A stretch of DNA of 64,000 nt from the NCBI RefSeq assembly GCF_900199435.1, contig NZ_OAML01000002.1:620001-684000 (forward strand). The letters run 5' to 3'. Made by a program: the position numbers and the translations under genes. Of the stretch, positions 7,261-14,594 are shown piece after piece (position 1 is the stretch's first letter; every line of letters begins with the position of its first letter). The stretch comes from Pygmaiobacter massiliensis (lineage in GTDB: Bacteria; Bacillota; Clostridia; Oscillospirales; Ruminococcaceae). The notes under the pieces were generated by a model. That model saw only the letters and a list, made by a program, of their open reading frames with translations, was not told where the DNA came from and did not search any database.

Positions 7261-8382
7261 TTAGCGGTCTTGAATCTCACCGCGAGAAAGGCCTTTGAGG
7301 TAAGCATTGATAAAGCCATCCAAATCGCCATCCATTACGGCGTTTACGTTACCGTTTTCAAACGAGGTGCGGTGGTCTTTGACCAGAGTATAGGGCATAA
7401 AAACGTAGCTGCGAATCTGGCTGCCCCATGCAATTTGCAGCTGCTCGCCTTTGATGTCCTCAATATGATCAAGGTGCTCACGCTGCGCAACCTGGAACAG
7501 CTTGCTCTTGAGCATTTTCATCGCCATGTCGCGATTCTGGAACTGGCTGCGCTCGTTCTGGCAGGCAACCACGATACCAGTGGGAATATGAATCAAACGA
7601 ACCGCAGAACTGGTTTTATTGATATGCTGACCGCCCGCACCCGAGGAGCGGAACACTTCCATGCGCACATCTTCGGGGCGAATCTCGATTTCAATGTTAT
7701 CATCAATTTCCGGCATAACCTCCAGCGAAGCAAAGCTGGTGTGTCGGCGGCCGGAAGAATCGAACGGAGAAACACGAACCAAACGATGAACGCCGTTTTC
7801 GCCTTTCAAAAAGCCGTATGCGTTAACGCCCTTAATCATAATAGAAGCACTTTTGATACCTGCCTCGTCACCGTCAAGGTAATCGAGCACATCTATAGTA
7901 AAGCCATGGCGCACTGCAAAGCGGTTGTACATACGGTACAGCATTGCCACCCAGTCCTGCGCCTCGGTGCCGCCTGCACCTGCATGGAAGGTGAGAATCG
8001 CATTTTTAGAATCGTACTCGCCCGAAAGCAGCGCAATCAAACGCAGGTCTTCCAGTGCAGATTTCACGTGAGCGACATGCTCTTCTGCCTCCGGCAGCAA
8101 TGCTTCATCGCCGTCTTCCTCTGCCAGCTCCACAAAAGTCTGTGCGTCCTCCAGCATCACTTTCAGCGCATCAAACTTATCCAGTTTTTCTTTGATGCCG
8201 CTCATCTCGGCAAAAATGGCACGGCTTTTTTCGGGATCATCGAAAAAGCCCGGCTCGCTGCTCTTTTGGGTAAGTTCTTCATATCTTTGGCTAATCGCGG
8301 CAATTCCCAGTGCATCGCCGATATCCTTAACATCCGGTGCAAGCTGAGAGAGGTCGCGTTTTACGTCATCAAGTATAATCAT
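7261..8382 (-). CDS. prfB: Peptide chain release factor 2
   Basis: 373 aa. RF2 reads UAA and UGA stop codons and triggers peptide release. The stop-codon-reading tripeptide SPF is at 205-207 (VRVSPFDSSGRRHTSF). The catalytic GGQ is at 250-252 (SSGAGGQHINKTSSAVR). The reading frame is continuous from ATG: the CTTTGA frameshift site that most bacterial prfB genes carry near codon 25 is absent (that stretch reads KDIGDALGIAA). AAAGGGAT precedes the ATG. It is transcribed alone from a promoter at 8501-8529. Confidence 0.96.
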   Translation of the reverse strand: MIILDDVKRDLSQLAPDVKDIGDALGIAAISQRYEELTQKSSEPGFFDDPEKSRAIFAEMSGIKEKLDKFDALKVMLEDAQTFVELAEEDGDEALLPEAEEHVAHVKSALEDLRLIALLSGEYDSKNAILTFHAGAGGTEAQDWVAMLYRMYNRFAVRHGFTIDVLDYLDGDEAGIKSASIMIKGVNAYGFLKGENGVHRLVRVSPFDSSGRRHTSFASLEVMPEIDDNIEIEIRPEDVRMEVFRSSGAGGQHINKTSSAVRLIHIPTGIVVACQNERSQFQNRDMAMKMLKSKLFQVAQREHLDHIEDIKGEQLQIAWGSQIRSYVFMPYTLVKDHRTSFENGNVNAVMDGDLDGFINAYLKGLSRGEIQDR

Positions 8383-8500
8383 TGGTTTGGATATCCCTTT
8401 CTCGGAATTAATCCCCTGCCGCCACGAAAAATACGGCTTTATTTTCTGTGGGAAATTGCATTCCTGTCATCTGTTCTTCATGGTTTCTTCTCATTTATGT

Positions 8501-8529
8501 ATTATAATTGGTATATGATTTCTTGTAAA
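8501..8529 (-). promoter_or_regulatory. Promoter for prfB
   Basis: On the minus strand TTTACA (8524-8529), 17-base spacer, TATAAT (8501-8506). Confidence 0.7.
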
Positions 8530-8706
8530 GTGTTAGGTTTTGCTTTTTTTCTCATAATGATGTAAGATAGAATAGTTATAATTTGTATTTTGGCATCGTT
8601 TACGTTTTGCCTGGCAAACCCGCATGGGCAGGCAGTTTATTATGCCCGCATTTTCTTTTACTTTACAGCAATCAACACAAATTTCTTCATGGAGGAAGAG
8701 TTATTT

Positions 8707-9594
8707 ATGCATAATTATGTGGGATGCGAATGCCCCATCTGCAAACAAGAATTAACCGAGCGTGACGACATTGTCGTCTGCCCCGAGTGCGGCGCACCCT
8801 ACCACCGCGAATGCTATGAAAAGCAAGGCGAGTGCGTGTACCGCCCCATGCATGGCGGCGGTTTTGAATGGCACCGTCCCGCGGCTGCAAAGGCACCGGC
8901 CATCTGCCCTGCCTGCGGCACCCATTGTGACTCAGACAACATCTTCTGCACCCAGTGCGGCCAGCCGCTGCACGGCGAAGCGCCCCAGCCTGCCCCAGGG
9001 CAGAACAGCGCAATGCCCGGCGCAGACTTTTTGAATACGGCACAGCCTTTTGAGTTCACAGGCTCGTTTGACGGTATCCCCGCAAGTGAGTGGGCTACCT
9101 ACATCGGCACCAGTGCCCCGTATTATCTCTACCACTTCCGCCGTCAGGACCAGAATGGCAACAAAATCGGCTTTACACTTTCTGCCGCGTTTTTTGCGCC
9201 CTACTACTTCTTTTATCGCAAAGTTTGGCTGGTCGGCATTCTCGCGGTACTGCTCAATGTTGGGCTTAGCATCCCCGGTATGTTGGCCATGATGGTGGAA
9301 GCTGGCATTGCTCTGCCGTTTGCAGTGAACACTCTCACACTTTCTCGCATTGTGTCGGTCACCTCAGTACTGGTTACCGTGATCAACGCGCTATGGGGCG
9401 TTTTCGCGGTTGCTATTTACCGCTGGCATTCTGCCAAGGTATTGCGCCGCTGGAAACAGGAAGCCTCATCTGAAGAAGCCTACCAAATGCGTTTGCGCGC
9501 CAAAGCCGGTCCTTGCCGTGCCGTGCTTTACGTTATCATTGGTATGTCCTTTTTCACCATGCTCTCTACAATGTTCGGTGTCTTTTTGCTTTAA
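8707..9594 (+). CDS. RING-like/zinc-ribbon membrane protein with DUF2628-type domain
   Basis: 295 aa from ATG 8707, preceded by TGGAGGAAGAG. The open frame upstream has no ribosome site. Residues 9-36 form a prokaryotic RING-like zinc site (C9xxC12, C25PEC28, H33, C36 in PYHREC). Residues 67-84 form a zinc ribbon (C67PAC70, C81TQC84). After a Pro/Ala linker, a segment with YYLYHFRRQ and AAFFAPYYFFYRKVWL resembles DUF2628, followed by three to four hydrophobic helices up to the C-terminus. The zinc heads are therefore likely cytoplasmic and tethered to the membrane. Function unknown; related Clostridial proteins exist. A TATAAT at 8577-8582 may be its promoter. Confidence 0.75.
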   Translation: MHNYVGCECPICKQELTERDDIVVCPECGAPYHRECYEKQGECVYRPMHGGGFEWHRPAAAKAPAICPACGTHCDSDNIFCTQCGQPLHGEAPQPAPGQNSAMPGADFLNTAQPFEFTGSFDGIPASEWATYIGTSAPYYLYHFRRQDQNGNKIGFTLSAAFFAPYYFFYRKVWLVGILAVLLNVGLSIPGMLAMMVEAGIALPFAVNTLTLSRIVSVTSVLVTVINALWGVFAVAIYRWHSAKVLRRWKQEASSEEAYQMRLRAKAGPCRAVLYVIIGMSFFTMLSTMFGVFLL

Positions 9595-9645
9595 CCCCGG
9601 TTGGGTCTACAACAGGATAAAACAAAACAAGGAGTATTCGAGACC

Positions 9646-10515
9646 ATGAAAATCAAAAAAGCTGTTATCCCGGCTGCCGGTCTTGGCACCCGGGTGCTGC
9701 CCGCCACCAAGGCAATGCCGAAAGAAATGCTTCCCATCGTTGACAAGCCTGCCATTCAGTATATCGTAGAAGAAGCGGTTGCTGCCGGCATCGAAGATAT
9801 TCTCATCATCACCGGCCGCAATAAAGAGATTATTGAAGATCACTTTGACCGCGCCCCGGAGCTGGAAGCAAACCTGGCCAAAAACCACAAGGATAAAATG
9901 CTCGGCCAGTGCATCGACATTGCAAATCTTGCCAATATCAGCTATATTCGCCAGCGTGAGACCAAAGGTCTGGGCCATGCCATCAGCAAAGCACGCAGCT
10001 TTACAGGTGACGACCCGTTTATTGTGCTCTATGGCGATGATGTGATTATGGGACAAGACCCCGTTGCAGCACAGCTGATTCGCGCTTATGAAAAATACGG
10101 AAAACCTTGTGTCGGCATTAAAGAAGTATCGCCGGAGGCGATTGTCAAATACTCCTCAATGAAGGTCGAACATCTTGAAAACAATACCTATAACATTACA
10201 GACATGATTGAAAAGCCCGCACGCGGGCAGGAATTCAGCCTGTTTTCGATCTTGGGGCGCTGCCTGCTTACCCCTGACATTTATACGATTCTTGACCGCA
10301 CCGAGCCTGGTGCGGGCGGAGAAATTCAGCTAACCGATGCCATGGCAACGCTTGCGCGACGCAGCGGCATGACCGGTGTTGACTTTACCGGCAAGCGTTA
10401 TGATATGGGCTCTAAGATGGGTGTAATGCAGGCACAGATAGAAACTGCGCTTAACCACCCCGATATTGGTGTGGAATTCCGCCGATATTTGAAAGAACTG
10501 AGCAAAACGCTGTAA
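9646..10515 (+). CDS. galU: UTP-glucose-1-phosphate uridylyltransferase
   Basis: 289 aa. It makes UDP-glucose from UTP and glucose-1-phosphate, feeding cell-surface glycans and the galactose pathway. The N-terminal nucleotide-binding block AAGLGTRVLPATKAMPKEML and the lysine-containing VDKPAIQYIVEEA are both intact. EIQLTDA and the C-terminal YDMGSKMG complete the signature. The ATG at 9646 is preceded by AAGGAG. It lies 51 bases after the RING-like gene on the same strand with no terminator between, so cotranscription is possible. Confidence 0.95.
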   Translation: MKIKKAVIPAAGLGTRVLPATKAMPKEMLPIVDKPAIQYIVEEAVAAGIEDILIITGRNKEIIEDHFDRAPELEANLAKNHKDKMLGQCIDIANLANISYIRQRETKGLGHAISKARSFTGDDPFIVLYGDDVIMGQDPVAAQLIRAYEKYGKPCVGIKEVSPEAIVKYSSMKVEHLENNTYNITDMIEKPARGQEFSLFSILGRCLLTPDIYTILDRTEPGAGGEIQLTDAMATLARRSGMTGVDFTGKRYDMGSKMGVMQAQIETALNHPDIGVEFRRYLKELSKTL

Positions 10516-10532
10516 TCTGCAGGCAAAACTTG

Positions 10533-10562
10533 TTGACTTTGTTCCCCCAAATGGGGTATAAT
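10533..10562 (+). promoter_or_regulatory. Promoter of rpsF-ssb-rpsR
   Basis: TTGACT (10533-10538), 18-base spacer, TATAAT (10557-10562). Confidence 0.8.
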
Positions 10563-10580
10563 AAAGTGCTGCGTGAAAAC

Positions 10581-10620
10581 GTGGCTATCCTTGCCTTTGC
10601 GAAGGCAAAGGCCATAAGTC
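10581..10620 (+). promoter_or_regulatory. Hairpin in rpsF leader, candidate S6:S18 autoregulatory site
   Basis: A perfect 8-bp stem, GCCTTTGC (10593-10600) with GCAAAGGC (10605-10612), closes a GAAG loop 20-odd bases before the rpsF ribosome site. Many bacteria control this operon by S6:S18 binding to the leader. I cannot confirm the specific protein-binding motif, so this is inferred from position. Confidence 0.35.
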
Positions 10621-10638
10621 CAAAAGGAGGTGTACAGA

Positions 10639-10923
10639 ATGAAAAAGTACGAAACTGTTGTGGTGCTCAGCTGCGCCAACGATGAGGAAACTACTGCGGC
10701 TCTGCTCGCAAAGTTCAAAGACCTGATCGCGAAAAACGGTACTGTCGAATCTGTTGAAGAGTGGGGCAAACGCAAGCTTGCTTATCCCATCAACGACGAG
10801 ACCGAGGGTTACTACACGCTGATCAACTTCAGCTGTGAGAATGATTTCCCCGCCGAGCTCGACCGTGTCTACAAGATCACTGACGGTGTTCTCCGCACTC
10901 TGATCATCGCTAAAGGCGAATAA
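10639..10923 (+). CDS. rpsF: 30S ribosomal protein S6
   Basis: 94 aa, MKKYETVVVLS, with the family's WGKRKLAYPI block and a YYTLINF strand. S6 binds S18 on the small-subunit platform. The ATG at 10639 is preceded by AAAGGAGGTG at ideal spacing; a GTG nine bases upstream overlaps the ribosome site and is rejected. First gene of the conserved rpsF-ssb-rpsR operon. Confidence 0.96.
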   Translation: MKKYETVVVLSCANDEETTAALLAKFKDLIAKNGTVESVEEWGKRKLAYPINDETEGYYTLINFSCENDFPAELDRVYKITDGVLRTLIIAKGE

Positions 10924-10935
10924 GGAGGTAACACA

Positions 10936-11400
10936 ATGTTGAACGTTGTCGCACTTCTTGGACGTCTGGTAGCAGACCCCGAACTTCGGCGCACACCCAA
11001 TGGTGTGTCCGTCACCACCTTCACCATTGCGGTTGACCGCAGTTTTGTGAAGTCCGGTGCCGAACGTCAGACAGATTTTATTGACATCGTAGCCTGGAGA
11101 AATACCGCAGAGTTCGTCTGCAAGTATTTCCAGAAAGGCTCTATGATGGCTGTACAGGGCAGCATCCAAACCCGCACCTACGAGGATAAGGAAGGCAAAA
11201 AACGCAAGGCTTTTGAAATCATGGCCGACAATGTGTTTTTCAGCGGCTCCAAAAACTCTTCTGGTGGACAGGGCGGCGGCTATATGGCCGGTAACCAGGC
11301 AGCGCCTGAGTTTACTGCTGCTCCCGCAATGCCCAGCTTCTCGCAGGGTTCTGCGGATGATTTTGCAGTTGTCGATGACAATGAAGACCTGCCGTTTTAA
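10936..11400 (+). CDS. ssb: Single-stranded DNA-binding protein
   Basis: 154 aa. The OB fold occupies residues 1-105 (MLNVVALLGRLVADPELR, FIDIVAWRNTAEF). A Gly/Ala/Ser/Pro-rich flexible linker follows, then the acidic tip DDNEDLPF, the docking peptide for replication and repair partners. It sits between rpsF and rpsR, the standard arrangement, 12 bases after rpsF with its own AAGGAGG. It coats single-stranded DNA during replication and recombination. Confidence 0.96.
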   Translation: MLNVVALLGRLVADPELRRTPNGVSVTTFTIAVDRSFVKSGAERQTDFIDIVAWRNTAEFVCKYFQKGSMMAVQGSIQTRTYEDKEGKKRKAFEIMADNVFFSGSKNSSGGQGGGYMAGNQAAPEFTAAPAMPSFSQGSADDFAVVDDNEDLPF

Positions 11401-11427
11401 TCACGATTTTATAAGGAGGTAAGAACT

Positions 11428-11688
11428 TTGGCTTTTGAAAGAACTGAAAGAAGCGACCGTCCGGGCCGTCCCCAGCGCCGTAGCCGCAAAAAGGTTTGCA
11501 GCTTCTGCGTAGACCGCGTCGAGACTATTGACTATAAAGATATCGTCAAGCTTCGCAAATATATCTCTGAGCGTTCCAAAATCATCCCCCGCCGTGTGAC
11601 TGGCACTTGTGCACAGCACCAGCGTGAGCTGACCACTGCGATCAAGAGAGCTCGCCACCTGGCACTTCTGCCCTACGTGAGCGACTAA
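11428..11688 (+). CDS. rpsR: 30S ribosomal protein S18
   Basis: 86 aa from a TTG start preceded by AAGGAGGT. It has the family core [33 protein letters not shown] and [13 protein letters not shown]. The CxxC pair plus a later Cys-x2-His could bind zinc, the so-called C+ form. S18 pairs with S6 on the ribosome platform. Last gene of the operon; rplI and dnaB, which follow in some genomes, are not here. Confidence 0.95.
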   Translation: MAFERTERSDRPGRPQRRSRKKVCSFCVDRVETIDYKDIVKLRKYISERSKIIPRRVTGTCAQHQRELTTAIKRARHLALLPYVSD

Positions 11689-11695
11689 TTTGCTT

Positions 11696-11738
11696 AAAAA
11701 ACCGGGACAAGATTTCTTCTTGTCCCGGTTTTCTTTTA
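11696..11738 (+). terminator. Terminator of rpsF-ssb-rpsR operon
   Basis: AAAACCGGGACAAGA pairs with TCTTGTCCCGGTTTT around a TTTCT loop, then CTTTTATT. Confidence 0.9.
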
Positions 11739-11931
11739 TTCATTATTCTAATTATTTTACATTTGTCATCTGCTACCTGCAATTATAATGTTGCTCACCG
11801 GCTTTTATAAGCTCACCGGAGCTTTTCTTCTTGCTATCAGATAGGACTTACGAGTATCCAATAACTATATCTTGCAGATTGAAAGGCTTATGATGAAGAG
11901 TTTGCTAAATGCATATCAATTTTTTTAAATA
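11739..11931. other. Intergenic stretch with no gene seen
   Basis: A near-duplicate CTCACCGG...CTCACCGGAGC occurs at about 11797-11822. Otherwise nothing with coding character, no tRNA and no recognised RNA motif. Confidence 0.4.
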
Positions 11932-11971
11932 AAAAACTGCGCAGCCCTTTTATCAGGGCTACGCAGTTTTA
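11932..11971. terminator. Bidirectional terminator, 3' end of the pseudokinase unit
   Basis: AAAACTGCGCAGCCCT pairs with AGGGCTACGCAGTTTT. A-runs and T-runs on both sides allow use on either strand. Confidence 0.8.
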
Positions 11972-12003
11972 TTTTATAGTGCTAAATATATCCTTGCATG
12001 AAG

Positions 12004-13707
12004 CTATGCCGCAGGGGGTGGAGACGGCGGTGTCGGCGTCGGCGTTGCTTCAGTAACCGGGGGCGGCGGGGTCGGCGTCGGCGTCGGTTCAGGTGTCGGT
12101 GTCGGCGCTACCGCGTCCTCTGCAAAGTACACCGTCAGCGTTTCGGTTTCTACATTAATCTTGGTACCCGCTTCGCGGTCCATACGTACCGAAAGGCCGT
12201 TTTTCGCCGGGTCGGTGTTGGTAATACCTACAAAGTTGTACTTTGTAACACCAGCAGCCTCAAGTTTTGCTTTTACATCGCCTCGTGTAAGGTTCAGCAC
12301 GTTTGGAATCTCCACCTGCTTGCTACCCTTACTTACGGTCAGCTGCACGGTGCGATTTTCCGGCACTGCTGCACCAGCATCCGGGGTCTGCTTCATAATA
12401 GCGCCCGCAGTATAGGTATCCGAAAACTCTTCACTGATGGTGAAGACGTACTTCTGATTGTAGTCGCTGTTGTCCTGCACATCTTTCAGCTTAAGGCCGA
12501 CAAAGTTAGGCAGAGTGCCACGGTCCGGTGTTGCAGTGGGGGTGGCGCTGCTTGCCTGAGAGCTGGTTGTGCTCTGCGGCAAAGACGAAGTATCGTCCGG
12601 CTTTTTGGGCAGAACCGAGCGAATAATCAGCCAAAGCACTAACACCGCAACCAAAACGCCGGCTGCAATCAGCAGAATCGTCTTAGTGCGATCATCCATG
12701 CCTGTACGCACGGCACCATTGCCTGCGGCCGGGCGGCGCACAGCCGCAGCTACTTTAGGTTTTGCACTGTTTTCCAGCTGCATTCTTAGCTCGCTGATGC
12801 TCTGCGTACGAGAAAGCGGAGCTGCCTGCATGGCAGCGTCAAGCGCTTTTGACACGTAGCCCGGCACATCTGCCCCCATCTGTTTTAAGGTGGGGCAAAC
12901 GCCGCCTGCTCCTGCAATCGGTGCAGTGCCAGCGGCCATTTTGTACATTACAGCCGCAATCGAATAGACGTCGGTGTAAGCACCCTGAAACTCGGTGGTG
13001 GAGTACTGCTCGGGTGCTGAGTAGCCATCATAAAGCGAAGGCTTCAAATCAGATGCGAGAGAGCGCAGCGACAGCGTTGCATAACCGGTAAGGTATGATT
13101 TGCCATCTGCGGTAATGCTGATATTATCCGGGCAGATACCACGGTGAACAAGGCCAAGCTCATGCATTGCAGAAAGCCCCAGCAGTACAGGGGTCAGCAG
13201 CTGGTAGCTCTGCTCAAAAGTCAAAAGTTCGGTCTGTTTATTAAGCCACTCGGTCAAAGTGACACTTTTTTTCGCCTCAAACACCACATAAGCAGTGTTG
13301 TTTGCCTTAAACAGGCTTAATACCCGGGCAATGCCAGGGCGCCCGGCAAGGCGCATCAGCTCTTTGTAGAAATCCACAAAGTCGACCAAAGTAGTCTTGT
13401 ACGGCACTTCGCTGCCTTCACGCACCACGATGTTTCCGTTTTCGTCGCGTTTGGAACAAAGAGTTACCGGCAAATACTCACGGATAATAACCGGCTCTTT
13501 CCCCTCATTGTCAAATGCATCATAATAAATGCCTTCGCCATCCAGGTCACGCACCCGCCCAATGGTGTACTTGTCAGCAAGTACAGAGCTTGAGGGCAGT
13601 GTGCCGCCGGGGTTTTCGTTTTTGCAGCTGGTACCACAGAACGGGCATTTGTCCTGCCCGGCGGGAAATGCCGAATGGCAGCTGATGCAAAATCTTTCTT
13701 CGCTCAT
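12004..13707 (-). CDS. PASTA-domain protein with a degenerate kinase domain (pseudokinase)
   Basis: 567 aa. Zinc ribbon at C7xxC10/C21xxC24. A kinase fold spans ~47-310. It resembles the Clostridial KEYFP-type Ser/Thr kinases, but the catalytic residues are gone: the ATP-anchoring Lys is Arg76 (VIIREYLP), HRD has become HRG (188-190, HRGICPDN), and DFG is replaced by TGY (207-209). The APE segment (SAPEQYS) remains. A membrane helix lies at ~343-363, followed by two PASTA-like repeats (~398-460 and ~465-529) and a Pro/Thr tail. PASTA domains bind peptidoglycan or muropeptides outside the cell, so the protein probably senses or scaffolds at the envelope without phosphorylating. It starts 28 bases after yebC. 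Confidence 0.85.
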   Translation of the reverse strand: MSEERFCISCHSAFPAGQDKCPFCGTSCKNENPGGTLPSSSVLADKYTIGRVRDLDGEGIYYDAFDNEGKEPVIIREYLPVTLCSKRDENGNIVVREGSEVPYKTTLVDFVDFYKELMRLAGRPGIARVLSLFKANNTAYVVFEAKKSVTLTEWLNKQTELLTFEQSYQLLTPVLLGLSAMHELGLVHRGICPDNISITADGKSYLTGYATLSLRSLASDLKPSLYDGYSAPEQYSTTEFQGAYTDVYSIAAVMYKMAAGTAPIAGAGGVCPTLKQMGADVPGYVSKALDAAMQAAPLSRTQSISELRMQLENSAKPKVAAAVRRPAAGNGAVRTGMDDRTKTILLIAAGVLVAVLVLWLIIRSVLPKKPDDTSSLPQSTTSSQASSATPTATPDRGTLPNFVGLKLKDVQDNSDYNQKYVFTISEEFSDTYTAGAIMKQTPDAGAAVPENRTVQLTVSKGSKQVEIPNVLNLTRGDVKAKLEAAGVTKYNFVGITNTDPAKNGLSVRMDREAGTKINVETETLTVYFAEDAVAPTPTPEPTPTPTPPPPVTEATPTPTPPSPPPAA

Positions 13708-13735
13708 GCTGGATCCTGCCTTTCAGTTTGGTAAA

Positions 13736-14476
13736 TTATCGGTCGAGGTCTTCCTCGTTTTCCATGTTGTGCCAGAAATTCTGCACATCTTCGTCCTCAT
13801 CGAGCGCATCAAGCAGCAGACCCATTTTTTTCAGGTCATCTGCTTCAGACAGCGCTGCGGTGGTAGACGGAATATACTGCGCTTCTGCAGATGCAAAGGT
13901 GTAACCTTTTGCTTCGAGTGCTTCACGCACGTCGTGCAGCTTATCCGGGTCGGTGGTGATTTGCATATAGTCTTCGCCCATATCAAAATCATCAGCGCCG
14001 ACTTCAAAGCAATCTTCCATCACCTTTTCTTCGTCCAGACCTTCTGCATCCAAAATCAGAATGCCCTGTTTGGTAAACAGGTAGGCAACGCATCCGCTTG
14101 CACCAAGGCTTGCACCGTATTTATCAAAATAGTGGCGCAGGTTAGCTGCAGTACGGTTGCGGCTGTCAGTCAGGGTTTCTACCATAACTGCAACTCCGGA
14201 GGGACCGTAGCCTTCGTATACGATAGCTTCGTAGTTGTTTTTGTCGTCAGCGCTTGCTTTTTTAATGGCGCGCTGAATATTATCGTTAGGGACGTTATTT
14301 GCTTTTGCTTTTGCAATGCAATCGCGCAATTTGCCGTTGGTTGTGGGGTCGGCACCGCCGCCCTCTTTTACTGCAACCGCAATTTCGCGTGCAAATTTAG
14401 TAAACACGGCAGCTTTTGCGCCGTCGGTTTTTTCTTTTTTGCGTTTAATGTTATTCCACTTCGAATGACCTGACAT
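13736..14476 (-). CDS. YebC/PmpR family regulator or translation factor
   Basis: 246 aa, full length. Starts MSGHSKWNNIKRKKEKTDGAK, the invariant family N-terminus, and contains NVPNDNIQRAIKKAS and YEGYGPSGVAVMVE. Members have been described as DNA-binding regulators and, more recently, as factors helping ribosomes through proline stretches. Which applies here cannot be told from sequence. The Pro-rich tail of the downstream pseudokinase is worth noting in that light. Promoter at 14533-14561. No terminator separates it from the pseudokinase, so the two likely share a transcript. Confidence 0.92.
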   Translation of the reverse strand: MSGHSKWNNIKRKKEKTDGAKAAVFTKFAREIAVAVKEGGGADPTTNGKLRDCIAKAKANNVPNDNIQRAIKKASADDKNNYEAIVYEGYGPSGVAVMVETLTDSRNRTAANLRHYFDKYGASLGASGCVAYLFTKQGILILDAEGLDEEKVMEDCFEVGADDFDMGEDYMQITTDPDKLHDVREALEAKGYTFASAEAQYIPSTTAALSEADDLKKMGLLLDALDEDEDVQNFWHNMENEEDLDR

Positions 14477-14532
14477 ACTCTGGTTCCTCCGTATCGTCTA
14501 CCTGCAATTTCAGATAGTAGTTTAACTAATTC

Positions 14533-14561
14533 AGTATAACATATATTTTTTTGCAAGGCAA
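14533..14561 (-). promoter_or_regulatory. Promoter for yebC-pseudokinase unit
   Basis: On the minus strand TTGCCT (14556-14561), 17-base spacer, TATACT (14533-14538). Confidence 0.55.
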
Positions 14562-14594
14562 TAACACTGCTTTACGGCCTGTTTTCAAGGCATA

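Noticed and set aside
7039-8565. 508-codon open frame antisense to prfB
   Set aside because: Shadow of prfB on the other strand; no ribosome site and it crosses the terminators between convergent genes.
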